From the NCBI GenBank assembly GCA_052034115.1, contig JBPOIZ010000031.1, positions 1-64,000 on the forward strand: DNA of 64,000 nucleotides, written 5' to 3'. This DNA comes from Lutibacillus sp052034115 (GTDB lineage: Bacteria; Actinomycetota; Actinomycetes; Actinomycetales; Dermatophilaceae). Positions 28,348-37,151 of the stretch are shown one piece after another. Below the pieces are notes generated by a model, which saw nothing but the letters and a program-made list of their open reading frames with translations, made no database searches and was not told where the DNA came from. Position 1 is the first letter of the stretch; the number at the start of each line of letters is the position of its first letter. A program made the translations under genes and the position numbers.

Positions 28348-30728
28348 TCTCCTCGGTGGGGGCAGCCTTGACCGCCTTCGGGGTCTTCCTCGCGGCGTGG
28401 CCGCTGACCACACTCTTCGATGGCGCGAGCTGGTTGCAGCCGAGCATGGTGGCACTGGCAGTGATCGTCGCCGTCGGGATCGTCCTGCGGCGCCGCTCGC
28501 TGCCGGCCTGGCTCGTGGTGGCCAGCCAGTCGGTGGCGGTCGGTTGGACGCTCATCCTGCTCGGCGCCGGCGAGACGACGTTCTATCTGCTCCCCACCCC
28601 CGAGACCGGCGCGTTGGTGGTCGAGCGGCTGGCCGAGGCGGTCGACACCATTGCGCAGTATGCCGCGCCGGCCCCGAACACCCCGGGGATCGAGCTGGCG
28701 GTCACCGCCCTCATCGCCCTCGCCGGGCTCGCGGCCGACGCACTCGGGCTGACGTTCCGGTCTCCGGCGGCCTCCGGCATCCCCATGCTCGGTCTGTACC
28801 TGGTCGGCGCCGCCAGCAGCAACGGCCCCCTCCACCCTTTGCTGTTCCTCGCGCCCGCCGCGGTGTGGGCGGCCATCGTGGCGCGGTCGGGTCGGCTGCG
28901 AGTGCGGCGGTGGAGCACCACGGTCGCCACCCGCCGAGGCGGGCAGGCGACGCCCGAGGACCAGGACACCATCGTCGACGAGGTGGCCAGGTCCGCACGC
29001 AGAACGGGCAGCCTGGTCCTCGTCGGGGCCCTGGTCTCGGCAGCGCTCGTCCCCCATCTGCCGACGCGCTACCTCATCGACGGCCTGGGGCGCGGAGGGA
29101 TCGGTGGATCCGGTGCCGGCGGCACGGTGGGGCTCTCCTCGACCTTGGATGTCTCCCGCAGCCTGAGTTCGGGCGCCTCGGGAGTCGTCCTCCGGTTCCG
29201 CACCGAGGCCCCCCAGCCGGCACCGCTGAAGGTGAGCGTCGCGACCCGGTACGAGGACGGGCAGTGGATCGCCGACGACCCGGCCACACAGACGGACCTC
29301 GTCGCCGGCCCTATCGACAGGCCCGAAGGGCCGAGCGATCGATGGATCGCCCGGACGGCGCAGATTAGCGACAACACGCTGCTGCCGCCCCTGCTGCCGG
29401 TGCCGAGCGGGGTCCGCACCATCGTCGGGCCCAGCGATCGGTGGCGCTGGGTGGCCAGCACCGGCGAGACGCGCGCCCTGGCCGAGATGCCCTCCTACGA
29501 GGTCGACTACGACGATCTGGCGGACCTGTCGGCCGCTGACATGGCCGCGTTGGGCGGCCCGGCCTTCCCGACCGATGGCCCCCCAGCGCTGGACGAGACC
29601 ACCCGGCTGGAGCTGACCGACCTCGCCCAGACCATCGTCCCGCCCGGATCGTCGCGCTATGGGGCCGCGGTGCTCATCCAGCAGTACCTGCGGTCCAACG
29701 GCGGGTTCACCTACTCGCTCGCTCTCTCGGCGCCCAACCCCGGTGAGAGCCCCGAGCGGACCTTCCTGCGGACCAAGCGCGGCTACTGCGTGCAGTTCGC
29801 CACCACGATGATCTTCTTGGCCCAAACACTGGGGATCGAGGCCAGGATGGTCATCGGGTTCCTGCCCGGGCCCAAGGAGAACGGGACGTACCTGGTGCGG
29901 GGCTCGGAGGCCCACGCCTGGCCGGAGCTCTACTTCGAGGAGCTGGGTTGGGTGCGGTTCGAGCCGACACCGGGCGCACGCACCGGAGTCGCACCCCCGT
30001 GGACCGGCACCGACGCCACGCCGAGCTCATCGACGACCGCGCCGTCGACGGCGAGCGCGCCGAGCCGCACCGAGCGGACCGCGACGGAGCAGGGCTCGTC
30101 GGCGCAACGTCAGACCACCCTGCTGGACCGGGCGCGGGAGTTCCTCGCCGGCTGGGGTGGTCGGGTGCTCGGCGTCGTCCTGGCGCTGGCGCTGCTGATG
30201 ACGATCCTGCCGGTCACCGCTGAACTCGTGCGCCGGAGGCGGCGCCGCAGCGCAGGCCACGAGGCGGCCCTCGTCGAGGAGCGATGGCGCGAACTGACCA
30301 GCCAGCTCGCCGATCTGGGCCTGCCGCCGCAGACCGGAACGCTGCGCCAGGTTGCCGACCACTACGTCCGGGTCGGGCATCTCGACGGGAGTGCTGCGAC
30401 GGCGCTTGCCGAGGTGGTCCGGTCCGTGGAGTCGGTCCGGTATGCCCCACCGGATCCGGACGGCGACCAGCTCCGTGTGGCCGACGACATCTCCGTGGTG
30501 CTGACCCGCGCCCGGCACACCCGCCGACGCCGCGACCGGGTCCGCGCCGCCTTGTTGCCCGCCGATGGGCGGCACTGGTGGGGCGGTGGCGCCGACCGAG
30601 TGCGGGCCGGGGTGGCCGCCGTCGCCGTTCGGTTCCGGGCCGTCATCGGGCGCCGACCCGGACGACGGCACGACGACAACTCCGCCGTGGGCTCCGCGGC
30701 CGACGAGGTATTCGCCCCGCCGCGGTAG
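28344..30728 (+). CDS. TgpA-like membrane transglutaminase
   Basis: A 794-residue protein. Residues 1-230 hold about six or seven transmembrane helices, then an extracytoplasmic DUF3488-like region and a transglutaminase core with GYCVQFATTM (Cys482), EAHAWPELYF (His524) and FEPTPG (Glu540, where many relatives have Asp). A Ser/Thr/Pro-rich linker (about 548-585), one more helix (about 600-620) and a C-terminal DUF4129-like cytoplasmic part follow. MoxR/DUF58/TgpA trios are widespread; TgpA is essential in Pseudomonas, with unknown substrate. Overlaps the DUF58 gene by four bases. Confidence 0.92.
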   Translation: MISSVGAALTAFGVFLAAWPLTTLFDGASWLQPSMVALAVIVAVGIVLRRRSLPAWLVVASQSVAVGWTLILLGAGETTFYLLPTPETGALVVERLAEAVDTIAQYAAPAPNTPGIELAVTALIALAGLAADALGLTFRSPAASGIPMLGLYLVGAASSNGPLHPLLFLAPAAVWAAIVARSGRLRVRRWSTTVATRRGGQATPEDQDTIVDEVARSARRTGSLVLVGALVSAALVPHLPTRYLIDGLGRGGIGGSGAGGTVGLSSTLDVSRSLSSGASGVVLRFRTEAPQPAPLKVSVATRYEDGQWIADDPATQTDLVAGPIDRPEGPSDRWIARTAQISDNTLLPPLLPVPSGVRTIVGPSDRWRWVASTGETRALAEMPSYEVDYDDLADLSAADMAALGGPAFPTDGPPALDETTRLELTDLAQTIVPPGSSRYGAAVLIQQYLRSNGGFTYSLALSAPNPGESPERTFLRTKRGYCVQFATTMIFLAQTLGIEARMVIGFLPGPKENGTYLVRGSEAHAWPELYFEELGWVRFEPTPGARTGVAPPWTGTDATPSSSTTAPSTASAPSRTERTATEQGSSAQRQTTLLDRAREFLAGWGGRVLGVVLALALLMTILPVTAELVRRRRRRSAGHEAALVEERWRELTSQLADLGLPPQTGTLRQVADHYVRVGHLDGSAATALAEVVRSVESVRYAPPDPDGDQLRVADDISVVLTRARHTRRRRDRVRAALLPADGRHWWGGGADRVRAGVAAVAVRFRAVIGRRPGRRHDDNSAVGSAADEVFAPPR

Positions 30729-30741
30729 CGGTTGATCACAG

Positions 30742-32271
30742 TCAGTCGAGGTAGTCCCGCAGCACCTGCGAGCGGCTGGGGTGGCGCAGTTTGCTCATCG
30801 TCTTCGACTCGATCTGGCGGATCCGCTCGCGCGTCACGCCATAGACCTTGCCGATCTCGTCGAGGGTCTTCGGCTGCCCGTCGGTGAGCCCGAAACGCAT
30901 GGACACCACGCCGGCTTCCCGCTCGGAGAGCGTGTCGAGAACGGAGTGCAACTGCTCCTGCAGGAGGGTGAAGCTCACCGCATCCGCCGGCACGACCGCC
31001 TCGGAGTCCTCGATGAGATCGCCGAACTCGCTGTCGCCGTCCTCCCCCAACGGGGTGTGCAGCGAGATCGGCTCGCGCCCGTACTTCTGGACCTCGACGA
31101 CCTTCTCCGGCGTCATGTCCAGTTCGCGGGCGAGCTCCTCCGGAGTCGGCTCGCGGCCGAGGTCCTGCAGCATCTGACGCTGCACTCGGGCGAGCTTGTT
31201 GATCACTTCGACCATGTGCACCGGGATACGGATCGTGCGTGCCTGGTCGGCCATGGCGCGGGTGATCGCCTGGCGGATCCACCACGTCGCATACGTGGAG
31301 AACTTGTAGCCCTTGGTGTAGTCGAATTTCTCGACAGCACGGATCAGGCCCAGGTTGCCCTCCTGGATGAGGTCGAGGAAGAGCATCCCGCGCCCGGTGT
31401 AGCGCTTGGCCAGGGACACCACGAGCCGCAGGTTGGCCTAGAGCAGGTGGTTCTTGGCCTTCTTGCCATCCTCGCCGATCCAGTAGAGCTCGCGGCGGAG
31501 CTTCATCTCGGTGATCTGACCCGAGCCGAGGCGTTCCTCGGCGAAGAGGCCGGCCTCGATCCGCTTGGCCAGCTCGACCTCTTGCTCGGCGTTGAGCAGA
31601 GCCACCTTGCCGATCTGCTTGAGGTAGTCCTTCACCGGGTCCGCAGTGGCACCGGCGGTGACGACCTGCTGCGGCGGGGCGTCGTCCTCGTCGTCATCGC
31701 GGTAGACGAATCCGCCGTCGTCGGACTCTTCCTCGGCGGCCTCGGGCTCGGCGGCCCCGGCCTCGGCATCCCCTTCGCCCTCCGGCTCGGCGCTGTCGCT
31801 CACCTTGGCGTCGATCTCGACCTCGAGGTCGACCTCCACCTCGACGTCGACGACTCCATCCGGGCCGAGCTCTTCGTCCAGCGACGGACCGTCGCCCTCG
31901 CCCACGGCATCGACCTCTGGTGCGGCGGCCGGCGCGTCAACGGGCTGGACGTCCGCTGCTGCCGACGTGGCGGTCGGTTTGCGGCGCGACGGACGAGTCC
32001 GCGTCGGCGTCGGCGCCTCGTCGACCGGTTCGGCCGGCGCGGCGGCCGGCTTCTTGGCGGCCGACCGGCGCGGCGAGCGGGCCGGCGTCGACTCCTCCGG
32101 GGTGGGGGCGGCTTGCTTGGCCGCGGCGCGCTTGGCGGCGCCCTTCTTCGGCGCTGGCGGGGTCTCGTCGACCGAGGCGGTCACGGTGCGCCGACTCGCC
32201 GCGGCCGCAACGGCGCGGCCCCGCGCGAGGACATCGTCCTGGGGGGAGTCGGCAAGGGGGGTCGCAGCCAC
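30742..32271 (-). pseudogene. sigA: Principal sigma factor (SigA/RpoD) interrupted by an in-frame TAG
   Basis: The reading frame encodes a 509-residue housekeeping sigma factor, except that codon 278 (31438-31440) is TAG. Before it lies a Lys/Ala- and acid-rich N-terminus and region 1.2 (DPVKDYLKQIGKVALLNAEQ). After it, region 2 (NLGLIRAVEKFDYTKGYKF, STYATWWIRQAITRAM), region 3 and region 4 (TLDEIGKVYGVTRERIRQIE) are intact. The stop falls in KNHLL-stop-ANLRLVVSLAKRY, where relatives have Glu, so one base (GAG to TAG) explains it. No other damage is seen. The GTG at 32271 has AAAGGTGG upstream. A sequencing error, a recent mutation or amber suppression are all possible. Confidence 0.9.
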
Positions 32272-32369
32272 AGGCCACCTTTCGAGCAGAACGGAAGAAG
32301 GGCTCGTCAGCGACGAACCTGGCAGTTGCTGGAGGGCTGCCGCCCGTCCGTTATCGGGCGGCATCCGAC

Positions 32370-32375
32370 ATTATA
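32370..32375 (-). promoter_or_regulatory. Perfect TATAAT upstream of sigA
   Basis: A consensus -10 hexamer on the minus strand, about 100 bases upstream of the chosen sigA GTG and overlapping the end of the universal stress gene. No good -35 lies 16-18 bases before it. An in-frame ATG begins five bases after it (32364), giving a possible near-leaderless longer form of SigA. Confidence 0.5.
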
Positions 32376-32389
32376 AGCCGCAGCTGAGG

Positions 32390-32806
32390 TCAGCCTTCGT
32401 CGCCGTCCGCGTCGGCCTTGACCGCCAGCACCGGAACGGGGGCGTCGAGCAGGATCCGCTGGGCGTTCGAGCCGAGGATCAACTTGCCCACGGGGGTGCG
32501 GCGCCGAAGTCCGATGACGATGAGATCGACCTGACGTTCCTCGGCCAGGGCAATGATGTCCTCCGCGGGCTCGTTGCCGCGCACCAGGTGGCGCACCTCG
32601 CACTTGAGCCCGGCGTCGACGAGTCGGGCCTCCACCTCGTCGAGCTCGGCGTCGACCTCGATGATCTCCTCGCCGTCGGCGTGCCGACCACCGCGCGTCG
32701 AGTGGACGACGATGAGGTCGGACTTGCGCAGGGCACACTCCTCGGCTGCGCGCCGCAGCGCGGCCTTGCCTTCCTTGGTCGAGACGTAACCCACGACGAT
32801 CGACAC
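32390..32806 (-). CDS. Universal stress protein (UspA family)
   Basis: A 138-residue single-domain UspA protein starting VSIVVGYVSTKEGKAAL. The ATP-binding-type glycine motif is seen in VGKLILGSNAQRILL, followed by APVPVLAVKAD. Such proteins bind ATP and respond to stress or growth arrest; exact role unknown. The GTG at 32806 has a near-perfect ribosome binding site AAGGAGGT six bases upstream. It stands between DUF4192 and sigA; the upstream gap of 229 bases shows no other gene. Confidence 0.92.
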   Translation of the reverse strand: MSIVVGYVSTKEGKAALRRAAEECALRKSDLIVVHSTRGGRHADGEEIIEVDAELDEVEARLVDAGLKCEVRHLVRGNEPAEDIIALAEERQVDLIVIGLRRRTPVGKLILGSNAQRILLDAPVPVLAVKADADGDEG

Positions 32807-33035
32807 GATGGAACCTCCTTGATCCAGCGCCATGGCCGATCCGCGGACGCGGCGGACGGCCCCGCCGAGAACGGTACCGGATCGTGCGGGTCCAGCCCGC
32901 TGCCGAAGGTCCTGCGCGCGCCGGTCTCCGGACGCGCGCCGTGGGGCGGCGGTGATGGGACGGTCGGCGTCCCGCGCCCCGGGCTCCTGGGCTTGCGCGG
33001 TGACGTTCCGCTGAGGCGGGGATGCTGGCGACTGC

Positions 33036-34097
33036 TCAGGCGCAATCCGCCGGCCGGATCCCGTGCGCGATGACCTGGTCGAGCAGCAGGGCAAGGGAGT
33101 AGGTCGGGTCGATGGCCAGCACCTTGTCCAGCGCGACGCGGGCCCGCGCGCCGTCACCCTTCGACCACCGCAACGAGGCCAGGACAGTCAGCACCGGCGC
33201 TGCCTGTGAGGCGGGGGTGGTCCGGCACAGCACCTCCAACCCCGCAGCAATCCTGCGGTCGAGGTCGAGGCCGGCCCGGCATACCGCGTCGGGGTGGTCG
33301 TCGTCGTCGCTGATGACGACGACCGGCAGCCGCTCGCGGATCGCTGCGGCGAGGTCGGCACCGAAGTCGTCGGGCGAGAGGTGGCCCTGGGTCAGCCACG
33401 CGATGACAATGTCCCGGACCAGCCGGTCGTCGAGCGAGGCGAGCAACTCGACGGCCGTCCCGTCCCCCAACGGGGCGGGGTCCGCGCAGACCCGGCCGAC
33501 ATACCACTCGCGCCAACGATCCAGGTCGCCGAGGATCCGGCCGTGGCGGTCCGCCCGGACGTCGTCCTCGCGCCGTTGGCGTGCCGATGACAACAGATGG
33601 CAGCGCAACGGGGCGCTGCCGTCGGGCAGCGGCTCGATGTCCAACCACAGCAGGTCGCGGTCCGGCGCGGGAAGCACACCGAGGCGCTGGAACCGGCGCG
33701 CCGCAGGCACCTCCTCGACGGCGGGCAACGACCGCCACTCGCCACCGCGCCCGCGCTCGCGCCACCGCCCGTCCCGCACCACAACACTGCCGGCCACCCG
33801 CACTCCCGCCCGGCGCAGCGCCGCCGCCACCCGGTGAGCGACCGCGGTCGACTCCCCCGCGCAGTCCTCGTAGGCCACCAGGTATGCCGAGGAGGCGCCG
33901 AGCCGCGAGATGGCCCTGCGCACCGACACCAGCGCGCCGTCGACCTGCTCGAGCGGATCGAGATCCATCCGCACGGTCAGCTCCACCCGCCCGTTGACCA
34001 GCACCACCAGCGCCAGCGAGCGACGCGGGTAGAAGCCCAGCTGGTACGGCAGCACGGTCAACAGATCCGGCATCGAGGAGACGGTGATCGGCGTCAT
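33036..34097 (-). CDS. DUF4192 domain protein
   Basis: A 353-residue protein of the actinobacterial DUF4192 family. The start MTPITVSSMPDLLTVLPYQLGF with YPRRSLALVVL is diagnostic. The C-terminus is helical and repeat-like (ARVALDKVLAIDPTYSLALLL), resembling a TPR. Function unknown. The family is commonly found beside the principal sigma factor gene in actinobacteria, as here. The ATG at 34097 has GAAGG upstream; longer forms run into a region with Cys/Arg-rich, unconserved translation. Confidence 0.85.
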   Translation of the reverse strand: MTPITVSSMPDLLTVLPYQLGFYPRRSLALVVLVNGRVELTVRMDLDPLEQVDGALVSVRRAISRLGASSAYLVAYEDCAGESTAVAHRVAAALRRAGVRVAGSVVVRDGRWRERGRGGEWRSLPAVEEVPAARRFQRLGVLPAPDRDLLWLDIEPLPDGSAPLRCHLLSSARQRREDDVRADRHGRILGDLDRWREWYVGRVCADPAPLGDGTAVELLASLDDRLVRDIVIAWLTQGHLSPDDFGADLAAAIRERLPVVVISDDDDHPDAVCRAGLDLDRRIAAGLEVLCRTTPASQAAPVLTVLASLRWSKGDGARARVALDKVLAIDPTYSLALLLDQVIAHGIRPADCA

Positions 34098-34206
34098 ACG
34101 CCCGACCTTCGCGAACCCGAGCGCCCCGGTCGACCTGGCCGACCTGGACTGTGGACGGCAGGTCGGGACCGCAGAGCCATGTGGACAAACCACCCGGCGA
34201 CAGGTG

Positions 34207-34237
34207 GACGTCACCACGACGTCACCTCTCGTACACT
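34207..34237 (+). promoter_or_regulatory. Candidate promoter/operator of the CNNM-like gene
   Basis: TACACT (34232-34237) is a fair -10 about 45 bases before the ATG. Just upstream are two copies of GACGTCACC (34207-34215 and 34218-34226), eleven bases apart, each containing the palindrome GACGTC. A direct repeat one helical turn apart over the -35 position is a typical operator layout. The regulator is unknown. Confidence 0.4.
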
Positions 34238-34281
34238 GCGGCGTGGGCCACCGTCGGCCCAGGGACACCGGAGGTCGCCCC

Positions 34282-35697
34282 ATGGAGGACTGGCCGCTCT
34301 ACCTGCGCATCGCGATCATCCTCGCGCTCGTGGCAGGCAACGCCTTCTTCGTCGGATCGGAGATCGCGATCTCCTCGGCCCGGCGGAGCCGGATCCGCCA
34401 ACTCGCGGAGGAGGGCGACAAGCGCGCCCAAACCGTCGAGTTGCTCCACAAGGAGCCGGAGCGGTTCTACTCGGTCACCCAGATCGGCATCACCTTGGTC
34501 TCGCTGGGCCTCGGCGCCGTCGGGATGGAGGCGATGCACCGGGTGACCGACCCGTGGTTCGTCTCGCTCTTCACGGCTCTGGGCGATCACGACGTCTATC
34601 ACCACGCCGCACACACCGTGTCCTACATCGTGGCCTTCACGATCATCTCGTTCGTCCACATCGTCGGTGGCGAGCTGGCACCGAAGGTCCTGGCCTTCCA
34701 CAAGGCCGTGGGCTTGAGCCTGCGCGTGGGACGCCTCATCAACATCCTCTACCTCAGTTTCCGACCGCTGATCTTCGTCATGAAGAAGGCCTCCGACACC
34801 CTGCTGAGGCTCTCCGGCCAGGGCAACCTCGGCGGCCACGGGGCGGAGAGCCACTTCACCATGTCGGTCGAGGAGATCCGGATGATCCTCGAGGCCAGCG
34901 AGAAGGACGGCACCCTCGACCCCGACGAGACCGAGATGATCCGTGGCGTCTTCGAGCTCGACGAGCAGAGCGTGCGCGACGCGATGGTGCCACGCACCAA
35001 GATCCGCGCGTTGGCCAAAGACGATACCCTCGGGGACGCGCTGCAGTTCTTCCGGGACATCCCGCACGCTCGCTTCCCGGTGTATGACGGGTCGCTGGAC
35101 CGCATCACCGGCGTCGTCGCGATCAAGGAGCTGCTGACCGTCATGGCCGAGAGCGCCTCGGCCGACCACCTCAAGCACGTGAGCCGGCGCAAGGTCGGGG
35201 AGTTCGCCCAGCCGCCCTACATCGTGCCCGAGAGCAAGTCGCTCGCCGACCTGCTCAAGGACTTCAAACGCACGCGTCAGCAGATGGCCATCGTCATCGA
35301 CGAGTACGGCGGAACCGAAGGGATCATCACCCTCGAGGACATCCTGGAAGAGATCGTCGGTGACTACGAGGACGAGTTCACCCGGCAGGCCCGACGGGTC
35401 AAGAAGCTCGTCGGCAGTGAATACGAGATCGATGCCTCCATGCGAGTGGTCGACGCCGAGGACCTCGTCGGCTTCCCCTTCCCCGAGGGCGAGGACTATG
35501 TCACCCTCGCGGGGCTGTTCTACAAGCAGTTCGGCTCGGTGCCAGACGTCGGGGATGCGGTCCACCTCGACGGGGCGCGGCTGACCGTGCTCGAGATGGA
35601 CAACCACCGGATCACCTTGTTGCGGTTCGAGGACACCGCCACCGCACCCGACGGCACGACCGTCCTGGCCGACGCCAGTTCACCCGCCGAACCCTGA
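34282..35697 (+). CDS. CNNM/HlyC-CorC family membrane protein with CBS domains
   Basis: A 471-residue protein. Residues 1-180 are a DUF21/CNNM membrane domain (VAGNAFFVGSEIAISSARRS, SVTQIGITLVSLGLGAVG), residues 205-335 a CBS pair (VRDAMVPRTKIRALAKDD, MAIVIDEYGGTEGIITLED), and the end a CorC_HlyC domain. Relatives are involved in magnesium or cobalt export; older names call them hemolysins. The ATG has GGAGG eight bases upstream. A GC hairpin at 35711-35737 ends the transcript. Confidence 0.92.
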   Translation: MEDWPLYLRIAIILALVAGNAFFVGSEIAISSARRSRIRQLAEEGDKRAQTVELLHKEPERFYSVTQIGITLVSLGLGAVGMEAMHRVTDPWFVSLFTALGDHDVYHHAAHTVSYIVAFTIISFVHIVGGELAPKVLAFHKAVGLSLRVGRLINILYLSFRPLIFVMKKASDTLLRLSGQGNLGGHGAESHFTMSVEEIRMILEASEKDGTLDPDETEMIRGVFELDEQSVRDAMVPRTKIRALAKDDTLGDALQFFRDIPHARFPVYDGSLDRITGVVAIKELLTVMAESASADHLKHVSRRKVGEFAQPPYIVPESKSLADLLKDFKRTRQQMAIVIDEYGGTEGIITLEDILEEIVGDYEDEFTRQARRVKKLVGSEYEIDASMRVVDAEDLVGFPFPEGEDYVTLAGLFYKQFGSVPDVGDAVHLDGARLTVLEMDNHRITLLRFEDTATAPDGTTVLADASSPAEP

Positions 35698-35710
35698 CGC
35701 CCCCGGTCAC

Positions 35711-35737
35711 CCGCCCCGGACAGGGCGGTCCGGGCGG
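35711..35737. terminator. Bidirectional hairpin terminator
   Basis: CCGCCCCGGAC (35711-35721) pairs with GTCCGGGCGG (35728-35737) with a single bulged C and a six-base loop. It lies in the 47-base gap between two convergent genes and can serve both. Confidence 0.65.
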
Positions 35738-35744
35738 TCAGGGG

Positions 35745-36170
35745 TCAGCGCACCACGAACGACTGCACCGTCGGGCCGCTCGGCGAGAACCCGGGACCAC
35801 CGGAGCTCGCGGCGTCCTGCGGGGTGGGCTGCACAGGCTGGCCCTGCTCCCAGGTGATGAAGTCCTCGGTCGCCGCGACGAGCGCGGCGGCGAGCCAGGA
35901 CACGACGAGCGCGTCGTCGGCCAGCCCGGCCAGCGCGAACAGGCCCTCCGGGATGAGGTCGGCCGGAGAGACGACATACAGGGCGGCCAGACCCATCAGG
36001 CCCAGTGAGCCCACCGTCGCCCCGCGGTACTGCCCGCGCAGGGTCGCTCGCACCATCCGCGGCACGGCAGCAAGCCGGGCGCCCCAGGAGGGACCTCCGG
36101 GACGCACCGCTGCGCGCGCAGCCAACCCGAACGTCCGAAGCACACCCCAGCGAGTTGCGTGACGAGCCAT
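35745..36170 (-). CDS. YkvA-like (DUF1232) membrane protein
   Basis: A 141-residue protein whose central part has the DUF1232 motif YVVSPADLIPEGLFALAGLADDALVV (shown in residues 65-90), with hydrophobic helices before and after. Function unknown; the family is found in membranes and has been linked to envelope traits in other bacteria. The N-terminus is basic and the C-terminus is Gly/Pro/Ser-rich. It has no operon partner. Confidence 0.85.
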   Translation of the reverse strand: MARHATRWGVLRTFGLAARAAVRPGGPSWGARLAAVPRMVRATLRGQYRGATVGSLGLMGLAALYVVSPADLIPEGLFALAGLADDALVVSWLAAALVAATEDFITWEQGQPVQPTPQDAASSGGPGFSPSGPTVQSFVVR

Positions 36171-36240
36171 TGACGGTCCTTCCTTCGAGCCGGTGGCAGC
36201 GGGATCGCCGAACCACGGACCGGCCGACGGTAAGAACGTC

Positions 36241-36273
36241 CGAGGGGCCCGGCGGATTCCGCTGGGCCCCTCG
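36241..36273 (-). terminator. Hairpin terminator after the EcsC-like gene
   Basis: A 15-base-pair stem (36241-36255 with 36259-36273, one G-U pair) closes a three-base loop ATT. It begins 11 bases past the stop of the EcsC-like gene. Confidence 0.75.
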
Positions 36274-36283
36274 ACGCCGCTGG

Positions 36284-37012
36284 TCAGTCAGTCGCCGCGT
36301 CCGCCGCCAGGTGGAGCGGGAACTCGGCGCGCGCGGCACTGACGATCCGGGCCATGAGGAACCCGTCCAGGCCGGCTCCGATTCCCCCGCCGAGAACCGG
36401 CACCGCCCGCCCGAAGCGGGCGAAGACGCCCTTGCCGGCCTGGGTGACGAGCCGGAAACCGACCCCCTTGTTGATGACCATGATCGCCGACGCGGGCAGG
36501 CGCTGGCCGGCCAGCCGGGTGATCCGCCCGCTGCCGGCTAGCCCGGCCTTCTTGAGGATGTCCTCGGTGTCGGCACCGGCGAGGGTGAGCAGGACGGCGC
36601 TGCGGACCTCTGGGCGGGCCAGGTCATACCCACGGAGGTGGGCGGTGGCCGCCACCGCGCGGGTGGCCAGCACGTAGAACTCCAGGACGTTGACCGGCAG
36701 CGCCACCGGCAAGGTGAGGAAGCCGCCCAGCCCGGTCACGAAACCGCCGGCCGCGGCCAACCCGACATGAGTGCGCGTCAGTGCGGAGATGGCGGCCTCG
36801 CGGGAGCCCTCCTTGTCCAGCGCCGATGCGGCGACCTGCTGGGCCGAGTCGAACGGACCGCGGCCGTCGATCCCCACCTCGAGGAGTCGCTCGACGAACT
36901 CGGCCACCCGGGCGCTCAGCCCGTCGTCCGGCCCGGCGGCTTCATGGGCGGAGGCGCGTTCCAGCGCCGAACCGACCGGTGGTTTCGGGGTGGTCCTGCC
37001 GAAGATCCCCAC
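36284..37012 (-). CDS. EcsC family protein
   Basis: A 242-residue protein with the EcsC domain over most of its length: GLAAAGGFVTGLGGFLTLPV, then VNVLEFYVLATRAVAATAHL and VPVLGGGIGAGLDGFLMARI. It has amphipathic to hydrophobic helices but no signal peptide. The name comes from a gene next to the B. subtilis Ecs ABC transporter; function unknown. It is monocistronic, divergent from the polymerase-like gene, with a strong terminator. Confidence 0.85.
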   Translation of the reverse strand: MGIFGRTTPKPPVGSALERASAHEAAGPDDGLSARVAEFVERLLEVGIDGRGPFDSAQQVAASALDKEGSREAAISALTRTHVGLAAAGGFVTGLGGFLTLPVALPVNVLEFYVLATRAVAATAHLRGYDLARPEVRSAVLLTLAGADTEDILKKAGLAGSGRITRLAGQRLPASAIMVINKGVGFRLVTQAGKGVFARFGRAVPVLGGGIGAGLDGFLMARIVSAARAEFPLHLAADAATD

Positions 37013-37151
37013 GTGACTGCTCCTTCGTGCGATGCCTCGCGCTCGTGTTCACCCATTCGACCATGCCGACGGGCCGCGGGTGACAACACCACAGGGCGCG
37101 CAGTCCATCCCTGGCCGGTGCGGTGTCGTCCCCGGCTGAGAGGATGACGCC

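Noticed and set aside
31438..31440. Programmed recoding (selenocysteine or pyrrolysine) at the sigma factor stop
   Set aside because: Selenocysteine uses TGA. Pyrrolysine uses TAG but is not expected in a sigma factor, and TAG is an ordinary stop for other genes here.
32269..32364. SigA start at ATG 32364 instead of GTG 32271
   Set aside because: It would add 31 unconserved residues and starts only five bases after the -10. The GTG has a good ribosome binding site. Kept as a possible minor form.
32807..33035. Possible small gene between the universal stress gene and DUF4192
   Set aside because: No frame with a ribosome binding site and plausible composition was found in this 229-base gap.
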